Origin: an uncultured Anaerolineae bacterium
GTDB taxonomy: Bacteria > Chloroflexota > Anaerolineae > Promineifilales > Promineifilaceae
NCBI GenBank assembly: GCA_905479495.1
Contig: CAJQMR010000003.1
Span: 62,001 to 126,000, forward strand
DNA: 64,000 nucleotides
Direction: 5' to 3'
In this document: one piece after another, positions 25,219-35,500 of the stretch
Layout: the number at the start of each line of letters is the position of its first letter
How positions within the stretch are numbered: position 1 is the first letter of the stretch
Translations under genes and position numbers: made by a program
The notes under the pieces: model-generated
What the model was told of the DNA's origin: nothing
Databases searched by the model: none
The model's input: only the letters and a program-made list of their open reading frames with translations

Positions 25219-25626
25219 CTACACAGTAACAAGTTCATACAGCTCCACCAAAACGCCATTAGCGGATTTGGGGTGAATAAAGGCAAATTTTCGTCCATCT
25301 GAACCAGTGACGGGTGTTTCATTAATGAGCTGAACATCGGCTTTTGTTAGTCTAGCCAAGGCTGCTTCAAGATCATCTACCTCGAAACAAATATGGTGCA
25401 TACCTGGTCCTCTTTTTTCTAAGTATCGAGCAACACCACTTTCGCTATCTGTAGGCTGTAACAATTCTATTTTGCTATCCCCCACCGGTAAAAAAGCCAC
25501 GTCAACCGCCTGGCTAGCAACGTGTTCTTTATGAGATAATTCTAGCCCCAACGCATCAACCCAAAAACGCATCGAAGCATCTAAATCTGCTACAAACACC
25601 GCGATGTGGTTCACCTTCTTTATCAT
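25219..25626 (-). CDS. mce: Methylmalonyl-CoA epimerase (VOC family)
   Basis: 135 residues, the usual family length. Two beta-alpha-beta-beta-beta modules with VNHIAVFVADLDASMRFW at the start, metal-ligand regions MHHICFEVDDLEAALARL and, at the end, GVLVELYEL. The KIELLQP and DGRKFAFIHPKSANGVLVEL segments are those of methylmalonyl-CoA epimerases, which interconvert the (S) and (R) forms in propionyl-CoA metabolism. It is a single gene here; methylmalonyl-CoA mutase is not in the window. A glyoxalase-like VOC protein is the alternative. Confidence 0.85.
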   Translation of the reverse strand: MIKKVNHIAVFVADLDASMRFWVDALGLELSHKEHVASQAVDVAFLPVGDSKIELLQPTDSESGVARYLEKRGPGMHHICFEVDDLEAALARLTKADVQLINETPVTGSDGRKFAFIHPKSANGVLVELYELVTV

Positions 25627-25856
25627 TTTTCTCAGCCTCTATTTTTGCATACGGGAGTTGCTTCTTAACCAAGTGTAAACAACTTTACATTTTCCATGTA
25701 TCTAGTTCACTAACCCAATGACCTAAAGTGGTTTAGACTATAAAGTGTAATTGAGTTGTATTAAGTTTCAATTTCGTATTGGTAACTGTAACAAAAATTG
25801 TATATTTATTTATCCTCCAAATTCCTCTTTTCTCCTTCTTCTCCTCTTCCCGCAAG

Positions 25857-25877
25857 AAGCCTCGCTAAGCGAGGCTT
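25857..25877 (-). terminator. Short perfect hairpin after the M50 protease gene
   Basis: AAGCCTCGC (25857-25865), 3-base loop, GCGAGGCTT (25869-25877). On the plus strand it is followed by a T-run, and on the minus strand by TTCTT. It lies nine bases past the M50 stop. The 250-base gap to the epimerase gene shows nothing else. Confidence 0.6.
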
Positions 25878-25885
25878 TTTGTGTT

Positions 25886-27094
25886 TTATGCTCTGGTTAT
25901 CAATACATTAAGCCAGGCAACTTCAGCTTTTTGTAGCCCTGTTTGATTATCTTCACCAAGTGCTGCTAATCCATGAACGGCCGTTTCCCGTGCATCTTCT
26001 ATGTTTCCTGCCAACAACTGTATAGCAGCCTTGGCTCGCCAATATAAGCTGTTTGCCTGACGCCGATTTAACTTAATCCGAGCAAATGACTCACGCGCCA
26101 TTTGTAAATCTTGCAGGTAAGCTGCGGCTAAAAATGCCTTTTCTAACACCAGCCGAACGCGCATACCTGTCTCCCAGGCAACTGGCAAATTGAGGGCCTC
26201 TTCCAGATAAAGCAGCGCCTTTTGTGGTTCATTTTTATCAAGCCAATAATGGTAGTTCATCACAACGCCAGTAAGATAATCCAGACTATTATCAGGCAGC
26301 ATTACCGCACGCTGTAACAACGTTTCATCCCAGTGAGACGGCCGTTCCCCTGCCATATCGGCTACATTCAGCCTCACCAACGCTTGCCAGCGCTCAGCCT
26401 GAGGCGATTCAGCAGCTACCATTAAAATGCGGCCACCATCGGCTACCATTCCATTGTGATACGTACCTGGTCGCAGGGAAGTAAGCAAGAAGAAATAGGA
26501 GACAACGGCCGTCAACAAACTGCATTCCCACAGCCACAAATAATCCAGCATATGCCTTAAATCACTGCCCAAAAATAACACAACACCCAAGGCAACAAGC
26601 GTTAGCAACAAACTGGCCAATGGCCCACCTAAAGCAAAATAAAGCAGGCGGCGCGCCAGATTATCCATCTCGTTTGGGAGACTGGCAGCCAAGCCGTTAA
26701 AAAGCGATCCGCCTCGCTGGCGCTGCCAACGCAAACGGCCGTTTCCCCCCGAAATACGCACTGGCCCTACCACCAATACTTGAAAACGAAAACGAACCAG
26801 ATACCCGGCCAAAAGGTGCCCCAATTCATGAACTGTCGCCGTCAATAGAAGCAACAGAGTCATCGCAATTAGAAACAGCCAACCGTTTTGAAAAATGGAA
26901 TTATCGGCAGCGAGGCGCAAGCGCAGCAAAAGATTTGGCCAGTTTAGCACCAGCGTGAGGAAAACGGCCGTAAGCGACAAGTTAAACAGCCACTGCCAAA
27001 CCGTGAGCCACTTTGAGCCAGAAGTCCTTGTGTACCCAGACCTATTTTGGTAAGCCAAACCAATCACCGCTCCAAAAAACAACATCCGACGCAC
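25886..27094 (-). CDS. M50-type membrane metalloprotease with C-terminal helical repeats
   Basis: 402 residues. N-terminal membrane segments, then the zinc motif HELGH in LLTATVHELGHLLAGYLV inside a transmembrane helix, as in site-2 proteases; further membrane segments follow (about 170-245). The C-terminal 150 residues are soluble helical pairs (LLYLEEALNLPVAWETGMRV, RESFARIKLNRRQANSLYW), like TPR repeats. The second zinc-ligand motif (NxxPxxxxDG) is replaced by a region with MVADGGRILM, so activity is plausible but unproven. The start is uncertain: the GTG at 27094 and ATG at 27085 both lie inside the mdh terminator hairpin, so a downstream start may be used. Confidence 0.7.
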   Translation of the reverse strand: MRRMLFFGAVIGLAYQNRSGYTRTSGSKWLTVWQWLFNLSLTAVFLTLVLNWPNLLLRLRLAADNSIFQNGWLFLIAMTLLLLLTATVHELGHLLAGYLVRFRFQVLVVGPVRISGGNGRLRWQRQRGGSLFNGLAASLPNEMDNLARRLLYFALGGPLASLLLTLVALGVVLFLGSDLRHMLDYLWLWECSLLTAVVSYFFLLTSLRPGTYHNGMVADGGRILMVAAESPQAERWQALVRLNVADMAGERPSHWDETLLQRAVMLPDNSLDYLTGVVMNYHYWLDKNEPQKALLYLEEALNLPVAWETGMRVRLVLEKAFLAAAYLQDLQMARESFARIKLNRRQANSLYWRAKAAIQLLAGNIEDARETAVHGLAALGEDNQTGLQKAEVAWLNVLITRA

Positions 27095-27114
27095 CTAAAG
27101 CACGTCGGATGTTG
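27074..27114 (-). terminator. Intrinsic terminator of mdh
   Basis: CAACATCCGACG (27080-27091) and CGTCGGATGTTG (27103-27114) are perfect complements; read on the minus strand six T residues follow (27079-27074). It overlaps the first codons of the M50 reading frame. Confidence 0.8.
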
Positions 27115-27137
27115 AATGCCATACGAAAAGCAAAAAC

Positions 27138-28121
27138 TTACTTCAACAAGTCAGTAACAACCGCTTTCTCATCCTTCAATTCTTGCTCAGTAACAGAAAC
27201 CTTCTCACGAGCAAAATCGCTCCAGGCAAGCCCTTGAACAATTGAATACCCACCGGCACCATCACTGGTGACAGGGAAAGAAAAGATCAAACCTTCTTCA
27301 ATCCCATAGCTACCATCAGAAGGAACGGCCGCCGAGAACCAATGACCTGCGGGGGTCTTCGCCTCAAAGCTCTTAACATGATCAAGCGCAGCGTTTGCCG
27401 CCGAAGCAGCCGAAGATTTACCTCTCGCAGCAATGATGGCCGCACCACGCTTCTGTACCGTCGTAATGAAATCGCCGCGCAGCCAATCATGATCCGAAAT
27501 AACGTCCATAACCGATTTGCCGTTGATCTTGGCATTTTCGGCATCGGGATACTGTGTCGCGCTGTGATTGCCCCAAATGGTAACATTGCTTACAGCGCTT
27601 ACCGGCACGCCCGCTTTCTGCGCAAGCTGAGCATAAGCACGATTTTGATCGAGCCGTGTCAAAGCACCAAACCGATTATCTGGCAAGTCTGAATTATTCA
27701 TGGCAATCAGGCAATTGGTATTGGCCGGATTTCCTACCACTAATACACGAGCATCGTCGGCAGCCTTGTTCAGGGCACGGCCTTGGCCAACAAAAATGGG
27801 CCCATTTTCGCGAATCAGGTCACCACGCTCCATGCCCGCACCACGCGGTTTTGACCCCACCAACAACGCCCAACTTACACCATCAAAGGCGGTCTCGGAG
27901 TTGTCAGTTACAACAACATTTTCTAGCAAGGGAAAAGCGCAATCATTCAGCTCCATCACAACCCCTTCCAGCATAGGCAAGGCAGGAGTGATTTCTAATA
28001 AATGAAGCGATATTTTTGTATCCGCGCCAAAAACTTCACCTGAAGCCAGGCGGAATAAGAGCGAATACCCAATTTGACCTGCCGCACCTGTGACGGCAAC
28101 CTTAATACTTTTTCTTGACAT
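27138..28121 (-). CDS. mdh: Malate dehydrogenase
   Basis: 327 residues. Rossmann motif [20 protein letters not shown], a substrate loop region ([13 protein letters not shown] with its two arginines), [13 protein letters not shown], and the catalytic histidine in [15 protein letters not shown]. The TGAAGQI start, GMER loop and overall length are those of the cytosolic-type (MDH2/group with about 327 residues) enzyme that interconverts malate and oxaloacetate with NAD(H). AAGGAG lies just before the ATG at 28121. A strong terminator follows the gene, so it is probably a single transcription unit. Confidence 0.95.
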   Translation of the reverse strand: MSRKSIKVAVTGAAGQIGYSLLFRLASGEVFGADTKISLHLLEITPALPMLEGVVMELNDCAFPLLENVVVTDNSETAFDGVSWALLVGSKPRGAGMERGDLIRENGPIFVGQGRALNKAADDARVLVVGNPANTNCLIAMNNSDLPDNRFGALTRLDQNRAYAQLAQKAGVPVSAVSNVTIWGNHSATQYPDAENAKINGKSVMDVISDHDWLRGDFITTVQKRGAAIIAARGKSSAASAANAALDHVKSFEAKTPAGHWFSAAVPSDGSYGIEEGLIFSFPVTSDGAGGYSIVQGLAWSDFAREKVSVTEQELKDEKAVVTDLLK

Positions 28122-28308
28122 GAAACTCTCCTTCGAGTGGAAATGTAATGAAAACTGCAATTCAGTGAACGAACCTACGCAATTATCGCTAAGGTCATGA
28201 AACTCGCAACTGAAATGCACATACAAGTAGCATTTATATCAGTTTATTATTTTTGAGGTAGCTGGTAAACAGTATTTTATTGAGAGGAGTAGAGGAATAG
28301 GGCCAGAT

Positions 28309-29070
28309 TTAAATCTGGTTAAGCATTTCTGTGATCGAAATCCAGTTATGTAACCAATCACTTGTTTCTGGCATTCTAGCATCTATCCCAGCCTGTTTGA
28401 TCGCATGAATATCCACAGGAATACGACGAAGATCGATGCTAACTGTGTTGCCTTCTGAGGTGATGATTGCGTATTCTGCCCAGGGCATTACGCGAGGGCC
28501 ACGTTCACCAAAAGGCATTTGCTCAAAAGGCATGCCAACACTACCAGCATTGACAATTAACGCACCCATGTGTTGGCGCATCATTTGTACATGGGTATGC
28601 CCGCCAGCCATAATGGTCGCGCGTCTTCCAGCTAACATGTCGTTTAGTTCTCGGGGAGGTGTTGTAGCTAAAATGTTATCAGTATGGCGACGAGGCGAAC
28701 CATGAAAACAAATCAGGGTATTCTCACCTTCTAGCTTTACTTTAAGCATTGGCTGGAAGGAACGCATAAATTGGTAATCTTCAGGAGAAAGACGCGCCCG
28801 ACACCAGGAGAGAATGTCATTAAACCATTGTGTTCCGCGCATATAGGCTTGACCCAATGATGGTTTAAACAGATAAGTTTCGTGATTACCAATGACGCAA
28901 GGGCAACCAAGTTCTTTGACACGCTGAAGGACCTCATGGGGCTGGGGGCCAAGTGTTGCTGCATCACCAAGAAAGATGATTTCATTGACGTTTTGCCGCT
29001 CAATGTCCGCCAGTACAGCTTCTAAGGATACAAGGTTCCCATGAATGTCTGAAATTAAAGCAATTCGCAT
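28309..29070 (-). CDS. Metallophosphoesterase (YfcE/MJ0936-like)
   Basis: 253 residues. Calcineurin-type motifs in order: DIHGN (SDIHGNLVSLEAVL), GDAATLGP, GNHET, and the late GGHTHVQM; MRIALISDIHGN is the classic N-terminus of YfcE/MJ0936-type phosphodiesterases. The cap after GNHET is larger than in small YfcE proteins. The substrate cannot be told from sequence. The 16-bp palindrome CCAGATTTAAATCTGG (28303-28318) spans the stop codon. Confidence 0.87.
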   Translation of the reverse strand: MRIALISDIHGNLVSLEAVLADIERQNVNEIIFLGDAATLGPQPHEVLQRVKELGCPCVIGNHETYLFKPSLGQAYMRGTQWFNDILSWCRARLSPEDYQFMRSFQPMLKVKLEGENTLICFHGSPRRHTDNILATTPPRELNDMLAGRRATIMAGGHTHVQMMRQHMGALIVNAGSVGMPFEQMPFGERGPRVMPWAEYAIITSEGNTVSIDLRRIPVDIHAIKQAGIDARMPETSDWLHNWISITEMLNQI

Positions 29071-29150
29071 GAGTTATATACTCAAGTCTAACAAAAATGT
29101 GAAGCGATTAAGTGTCCATTCGAAATAAGCTACGTTCATTCCAAATGGCT

Positions 29151-29981
29151 CTAAGTTTCCGCTGTTTTACGCTGACGGACAGCTTCAAAAACGACAACGG
29201 CCGTTGCCACAGACAAATTCAAGCTATCAACCATGCCAAACATCGGAATCTTTAAACGAATGTCTGCCGCAGCCAGCCATTCTGGGTCTACGCCAAACGC
29301 TTCGCTACCCATCACTAATGCCAACGGACCTTGCAGATTGACTTTGGTATACGGCCGTTCGCCATCAGGCGTTAGGGCAGCAATTTGAATCTGCTTACGG
29401 CGCAGCCACGACAGCAAACTATCCTGCGCCACTTCAACAACGGGGAGCGAGAATAAAGCCCCCAAACTCGCCCGGACAACATTAGGATTATGAATATCGG
29501 TGCCACCGTTAGCCCGGCTGGTTACCAGCACGGCATCAACCCCTGCTGCGTCCGCTGTACGCAAAATGGCACCTAAATTCCCTGGCTTCTCTCCACCGTC
29601 AATGACAAGAAGTAAAGGGGTATTGCTAAACGACAAACTGGATAGGGTGTAATCCAGATAAGGTATAACGAGCAGAATACCGCCACTTTGACCACGATAC
29701 GCTGCTTTGGCAAAGAGTTCGACTGTAATGGTAAAGAGGTCTAACTGCCCAGTTTCTGCCAGGTTTTGCAGCTGCTGCCAAACGGCCGTTGCTTCATCTG
29801 TTGTAATGAGTTCCGGACAAACATACGCTTCTTGAGGAACAATGCCACACTTGAGGGCACGTTCTATTTCACGTATCCCTTCTACAATCGTCTTTTTTTG
29901 TGCATCCCGCTGTCGGCGATTGTTAAGTTTGAGGATATTTTTAATGCGTGCATTGTGCAAGCTTGTCAATAAAGTAGCCAT
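29151..29981 (-). CDS. TrmH/SpoU-family RNA 2'-O-methyltransferase
   Basis: 276 residues. An N-terminal substrate-binding domain (about 1-110; RQRDAQKKTIVEGIREIERA) is followed by a SPOUT knot domain with the three motifs: LLVIDGGEKPGNLGAILRTADA, LALVMGSEAFGVD and IPMFGMVDSLNLSVATAVVV. This is the layout of rRNA or tRNA ribose methyltransferases such as RlmB/TsnR. The exact RNA target is not clear. Confidence 0.9.
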   Translation of the reverse strand: MATLLTSLHNARIKNILKLNNRRQRDAQKKTIVEGIREIERALKCGIVPQEAYVCPELITTDEATAVWQQLQNLAETGQLDLFTITVELFAKAAYRGQSGGILLVIPYLDYTLSSLSFSNTPLLLVIDGGEKPGNLGAILRTADAAGVDAVLVTSRANGGTDIHNPNVVRASLGALFSLPVVEVAQDSLLSWLRRKQIQIAALTPDGERPYTKVNLQGPLALVMGSEAFGVDPEWLAAADIRLKIPMFGMVDSLNLSVATAVVVFEAVRQRKTAET

Positions 29982-30254
29982 TGTTGCTTAAGGTTCATAT
30001 TAATTGCCGAACAAGCTGTATTCTACTTGACTCAGCACACAGCTTGCTAAAGATAACGATCATTATGGGTGAGTAAAGCGTAAATTGTGTCCGATTCCCA
30101 AACGGCCGTTGTGTGAAATCAGGCAAGTCTTTTGCAGTAGATGAGCCAACTCCCCTGCCTTTACTTGAGTAAATCACCAGACAACACCTTTTTATTGTAG
30201 GAATATTTTGTAATTTTCTTAGATTGGCACAGAAACGCAATAGACACTTACAAT
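29982..30254. other. Intergenic region without a clear feature
   Basis: One ACGGCCGT palindrome near 30103 and AT-rich sequence. The minus-strand reading frame across 29995-30240 has no ribosome-binding site and an unusual composition and is not accepted as a gene. Confidence 0.5.
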
Positions 30255-30758
30255 TTATAAAAGCGTAATAAAGCCGTAATCCCTTTCCTTGCTGGTAATT
30301 GCCTGGATATACCGTTTGGCCAGGAATTCTTTAATCTGTCTGAAAACCGCTTCATAAAATGGTTCCAATTCACCCTGTTTATCTTCTGGGATTTTTATCT
30401 CACGCCCTTGGGGGCCAAGCTTTACAATAAAGTTCGTGCCTACTTTTTTAATGAAAAAGCTAAGCACGAGCGAAAGTGGATAAGCACCAGACGCTTCCAT
30501 CAAATTTAGCTCTACGCCAAAATGCCAGAATGATTGCGCATCCATACGCATGGCTCCAGCTAAAGCATAAAACTTGTTGTTTGGATCCAAATCCTCACCA
30601 AGGGGGATATAAGTAATTTCCCTATCTTGTGGCCATTCAAAATATTCCACCATGCCAAATATCAAATCTCGCGCAAAGTTGCGGCAAGTTTCTTCATAAT
30701 CACGAAACCCTTTGCGAGCATCGCTGTAACCTTGCACTAAATCTTCATATCTGGACAT
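30255..30758 (-). CDS. Conserved-looking hypothetical protein
   Basis: 167 residues, not recognised. Soluble, acidic-aromatic: MSRYEDLVQGYSDARKGFRD at the start, RDLIFGMVEYFEWPQ, then strand-like SFWHFGVELNLM and FIVKLGPQGREIKIPED, ending in a helix and KERDYGFITLL. It looks like a small alpha/beta protein without signal or membrane segment. It lies alone between the SpoU gene and ctaG. AAAAGGG precedes the start at 30758. Confidence 0.6.
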   Translation of the reverse strand: MSRYEDLVQGYSDARKGFRDYEETCRNFARDLIFGMVEYFEWPQDREITYIPLGEDLDPNNKFYALAGAMRMDAQSFWHFGVELNLMEASGAYPLSLVLSFFIKKVGTNFIVKLGPQGREIKIPEDKQGELEPFYEAVFRQIKEFLAKRYIQAITSKERDYGFITLL

Positions 30759-30882
30759 GCTTAACCCTTTTTCCCTGATTGTCGCAAATCACAGAAAAAT
30801 TCCCGCAATAAAAGCTTGGTTTCTTGTGATTTGCTCAAATAAAAGTGGGAATCGAAATTTAGGAGGAGTGATTCAGCCACTT

Positions 30883-31836
30883 TTACATATTTACACCTGA
30901 TACATTAGACGATTTGCTAATTTTTGACAAGCCATTTTTGGGCGAGGAATAGGAAGTTGTTTTACCAAACCCAGGTGCCAACATCATCTCCTCTGAAGAC
31001 CAGATAGATTCAGGCAAACCTGGCTTCTCATCTTCTTCTTTTAGCCAGCTGCGCATGAGCAAAACGGCCGTCCAGGTAAACACCACGCCACCTACAGCCC
31101 ACACAATGGCCGCACCGACACTTTGGTCTGTTATCTCCAAATTGTAAAAGGAAATCTCGGCTGGATAATGGTAAACGGCCGTTGTGGTAAACATCAACAC
31201 CAAACCAACCAATTTAATGGGAGCCGCGCCCAGCGCAGCGTACCCGACACGCCACAGGGGCAGCATGGCCGCATGCAGCCGGGGCGATGCCGCCATGATG
31301 TGCCACCAATAGAAAACGGCCGTTCCCAGCAACGTCACATTCTCCAGGCGATGCACCCAAGGCACCCGCAACAGCAGATGATCTATCTGCACATCGTGCC
31401 ACAGCCAAAAGGTAGAAACAAACAAAATCCACACCACGACAGGATGCGTGATTTGAATAAAAAATCGAACAAGCCGGGGTGCCGTTTGGGGCAGTTGTAC
31501 CAACGTTGTTTGCCATTGAGTGGGTAAACCAGTAAACAAAATGGGGAGCGGATTTCCGCTGAAAAAAAGAGCAGGAACGACAGCCACCAGTAAAAGTCGC
31601 TGCAAGACATGGACAGAAAAATAGCGGTCGGCCAAATGATGAAGCGGAGAAAATAATGCAACCAGCAGAACCAGAATGGCCGCGACAAAACTGACACGAC
31701 GCCAGGCATGAGGCAGTAAGGCAGGCGTCGTGTTGATTGGCTGCCGTCGCCAACCCAAACCGTACAGGAGTACGGCCGTACCTAGCAAAACAAGAATGCC
31801 CCAATTCCAAACAATCATTTGTTGCCGCCGCTTCAT
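30883..31836 (-). CDS. ctaG: CtaG-like (Caa3-type) cytochrome c oxidase assembly membrane protein
   Basis: 317 residues with about seven membrane helices. Histidines at membrane borders (LPHAWRRVSF, FSPLHHLADRYFSVHVLQR, and HPVVVWILFVSTFWLWHDVQ with HRLENV) are the conserved copper-related set of the caa3_CtaG family, which helps assemble cytochrome c oxidase. The cytoplasmic tail is acidic and then low-complexity. No oxidase genes are in the window. The next minus gene (31954) is a membrane-anchored protein and could be on the same transcript ahead of it, but a terminator lies between. Confidence 0.87.
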   Translation of the reverse strand: MKRRQQMIVWNWGILVLLGTAVLLYGLGWRRQPINTTPALLPHAWRRVSFVAAILVLLVALFSPLHHLADRYFSVHVLQRLLLVAVVPALFFSGNPLPILFTGLPTQWQTTLVQLPQTAPRLVRFFIQITHPVVVWILFVSTFWLWHDVQIDHLLLRVPWVHRLENVTLLGTAVFYWWHIMAASPRLHAAMLPLWRVGYAALGAAPIKLVGLVLMFTTTAVYHYPAEISFYNLEITDQSVGAAIVWAVGGVVFTWTAVLLMRSWLKEEDEKPGLPESIWSSEEMMLAPGFGKTTSYSSPKNGLSKISKSSNVSGVNM

Positions 31837-31890
31837 TTATTGTTGAATCACGTTTGATTTTAGCACAACTCAACAATCGCACAGTGCAAC

Positions 31891-31921
31891 AAAAAACTGG
31901 CCCCATGCTTATGGAGCCAGT
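31891..31921 (-). terminator. Intrinsic terminator of the gene at 31954-32487
   Basis: Stem ACTGGCCCCAT (31896-31906) with ATGGAGCCAGT (31911-31921), one mismatch, and five T residues on the minus strand at 31895-31891. Confidence 0.7.
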
Positions 31922-31953
31922 CCTTATTAATTTCTCAGTTTAGCGTGTTTAAG

Positions 31954-32487
31954 TTACGGTTGGAGCATCATATCCACAGCCATCAGCTCGCCGCTCTTGC
32001 TGGGGAGGTAAAACTCGTCGCTCGTAGTAAGCAGATGGTCATCGTGCCGATCATACACTTGCCAACGGTAAGGCCCTGTCCCTAGATAGGTGTCTGCCAG
32101 CCAAAGTTCCTTCATGCCCATCCAATCTTCTGCCTGTTGGATAGCGTCCAAACTTCCTTCCCAGCCATCCACATCCTGCCAGTTGCCTTCGTTATCCAGC
32201 CACTGCACCTTAAGCCACAAATCTTCCTGCCAATGCATGGCCTCCCAGGGCCAATTCTGGCTGAAGTGTGCCTGTAGATGAACCCGCGCGCCTTCGCCGG
32301 TGGCCTGCACCGCTTCAACGGTGACAGGGGTCGTGGATACGTCCTCACGCGGTGGTAGTTCATAATCCTCTGCGGTAGCAGACGTTGCGCCCAGTAGCAG
32401 CAGCACAAAGGCGGCAAAGCTAAACAAGGCCATTAGGTAGTAGATGCCGATACGGCCGTTTCCCACAAATTTTTGTTTCATGTTCAT
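31954..32487 (-). CDS. Hypothetical secreted or membrane-anchored protein
   Basis: 177 residues. A signal or anchor (IGIYYLMALFSFAAFVLLLLG) ending near ATSATAEDYELPP, then a beta-rich domain with many tryptophans (FSQNWPWEAMHWQEDLWLKV, WQDVDGWEGS, YRWQVYDRHDDHLL) resembling an Ig-like or carbohydrate-type beta sandwich. Not recognised. It sits downstream of the large adhesin gene, 51 bases away on the same strand, so the two may be co-expressed, and ends in a clear terminator. Confidence 0.6.
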   Translation of the reverse strand: MNMKQKFVGNGRIGIYYLMALFSFAAFVLLLLGATSATAEDYELPPREDVSTTPVTVEAVQATGEGARVHLQAHFSQNWPWEAMHWQEDLWLKVQWLDNEGNWQDVDGWEGSLDAIQQAEDWMGMKELWLADTYLGTGPYRWQVYDRHDDHLLTTSDEFYLPSKSGELMAVDMMLQP

Positions 32488-32538
32488 CGCTCCCTCATCA
32501 TCATGATGACGTAAACTTATTGATTGAAAATTAATCCA

Positions 32539-35500
32539 TTAACGTAATGGCAAATCCAGCGGCTGTGCACTACTAAAGCTGGCCGCTGACGCCACTGATA
32601 TCACCGATGTTGCCGTCGCGACGGCCGTATATTCCGAACTCACATTGTTGTAGGTCCCACCTAAAATCTCGTGCGTTTCCAAAACACCACCATAGCTTGT
32701 GTTGAGATGGGCAGAGTCCACCTGGGCATACACGGGAGTGCCCACGGGCAGACTGCCGCTGTAACTGCTGTTTGCTGCCGAATAGTACAGATTGGGCGCA
32801 CCGGTCACAGTGCTGTAACTTAGCGTAAGCGAATCGCCCGCCGGGATGGAGACATTCACGCCCCAAACGATCCCTTCATCTGATAGATCCGCCCACAGCT
32901 CATTTTCATGCGTGGGCACTGGATTAGGATCAATGTAGAAATCAACCCAGAAACCCGTGCTGGTAGCCTGCGAACCCTGGTTTTCAATCGTCACTTCAAT
33001 CAGGCTGCTGCTGGCGTTAATATTGGTTACAACCAAATCTGGGGCGCTGACAAAGTTGTTTGTGATCATCGGTAAAAAGATGTCATACGTGCCCAGTTGC
33101 ACCGTCACGGTAGCGGTATCGCTGCCGCTATTACCATCGCTGATGGTGTAGGTGAAGCTGTCGCTGCCAGCCTCATTGGGATTGGGCGTATAGGTAACCG
33201 TTGTGCCGTTATGGGTCACACTGCCTTTGCTGCCCTGGGTAACGCCTGTAACCGTCAGCGTATCATTTTCTACATCAGTGTCATTGTCTAGCACGTTGAT
33301 GACAACGGCCGTATCCGGCGGTGTTGAGGCTGAATCGTCTACAGCCACAGGCGCATCATTCACCGGATCAATCGTCACGTTCACCGTGATGGTATCCGTA
33401 CCACCAAAACCATCACTCACCCGCACCACAAAGCTGTCGCTGCCGTTGTAGTTGGCATTAGGCGTGTAGTTGATCGCTATGGCAGTGCCTGTGCCGCTGG
33501 CGCTGGCAGTCCCATTGCTGGCCTGGGTTTGAATGCTCCACGTTAGCGTGTTGCCGTCCGGGTCTGTGGCGTTCAGCGACAGGCTAAAGGCCGTCGGGCT
33601 GCCATCCTCAGACATGGTAACGCTGGTAGAAGTGCCTTCGGTGATGGTGGGTGCAAAGTTCACATCGTCCACGCTCACGCTAATGGTGGCTGTATCGCTG
33701 CCGCCATTGCCATCGCTGATGGTGTAAGTAAACACTTCTGTGCCGATAAAGGTTGACAGCGGCGTATAGTTAAGATCAGTATTATTAATGTTGATGGTCA
33801 CTGAGCCACCGTTGTTTGGTGTGCCAACGGCCGTAATCGTCAAAGTCTCACCACTGTCAGGATAAATCGTGTCGTTGGTCAACGGCGTCAGCGTGTTGTT
33901 ACTGCTTTGCTCATTCACGCTCAAGTTGTCATCAACGGCATCTGGGTTGTCGTTTTGCGGATTAATCGTCACGTTTACCGTGATGTCATCGGTGCCACCA
34001 CGACCATCGCTGACGCGTACCACAAACGAATCAGCGCCATTCATGTTGGCAGTGGGCGCATAGTTAATGGTGCTGGACGGATTAGGGTTCGTTCCGCTTA
34101 TGCTGGCAGTGCCAATATTCCCCTGGTCAAAGATGCTCCAGGTCATGGCATCACCGTCCCCATCGGTAGCCGACAAAGCTAAGGGGCTAAATGCCGTGGG
34201 GGATCCATCCTCGTCAATGGTTACGCTGATCGGACTTGTCTGATCTATGACTGGGGCTTCATTCACGTCCTGCACAGTAACGGTAACGGTGGCTGTGTCG
34301 TAGCGATTGTTGCCGTCCGTAATTGTGTAGGTAAACACCTCCGTACCCACAAAGCTCGCAGCCGGAGAGTACAAAATACTGGTGCTGGCGTTAATGGTCG
34401 CCGTGCCGCCGTTGTTTGTGGCACCAACGGCCGTAATCTCCAATGTTTCGCCAGCATCCGGCGTCGTGTCATTGCCCAACACTGTCAGATTGTTGTTGGT
34501 TGAGTTTTCATCGACCGTGTAGCTATCATCATTGACCGCATCGGGGGGGTCATTCTGAGCGCTAATGTTAACATTAACCGTAATCGTATCCGTGCCACCG
34601 TTGCCATCGCTCACCTGCACCACAAAGCTGTCGGTGCCGTTGTAGTTGGTATTGGGTGTGTACCCAATCGCCTTGGATGTGCCGGTACCGCTGGCCGTAG
34701 CAATACCATTGCTGGCTTGCGTTTGAATACTCCAGGTAAGTGTATCCGTGGTATCCGGATCGGTAGCATTTAAGGTCAGACTAAATGAATCCGGATTGCT
34801 ATCTTCAGACATATTCGCAGTAGCTGGATCACTTTCGGTAATAACAGGCGGGTCATTTACACCTGTTACGGTAACCGTGACGGTAGCCGTGTCGCTTAGG
34901 CTGCCATCGCTAATGGTGTAAGTGAACACTTCTGTGCCGCTAAAGTTAAGTGCGGGCGTGTAAGTGATGACGGCTGTGTTGAAGGTGGTAGTGCCGCCGT
35001 TATCTGTGGCACCAACGGCCGTAATCTCCAAGGTTTCATCGCTATCTGGCGCATCGGTATCATTCGCCAACACATCAAGGCTGTTATCGCTGCTGTCTTC
35101 AGTTACGGTGAATGTATCATCCACCGCGTTTGGATTGTCATTGACAGGATCGATTGTCACGTTAACCGTAATCGTATCGGTGCCACCGTTGCCGTCACTC
35201 ACCTGCACCACAAAGCTGTCGCTGCCGTTGTAGTTAGCAGTGGGCGTGTAGCCAATGGTTGAAGCATTGCCCGGGCTTGAGGCGCTGGCCGTGCCATTGC
35301 TACCCTGGGTGTCGATGCTCCAGCTGAGCGTATCACCATCCTGGTCGGTGGCGTGGAGGTTAAGGCTAAAGGCAGTTGGCGCGCCATCCTCATCCATTGG
35401 GACGCTCACCGGGTCGCTTTCGGTAATGACCGGAGCATCGTTGACGTTGTCTACGTTGATGGTGATAACGGCCGTATCGCTCAAAGCCGCGCTGTCGGTT

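Noticed and set aside
29995..30240. 81-codon minus-strand frame before the SpoU gene
   Set aside because: No start site, no recognisable domain and low-quality composition.
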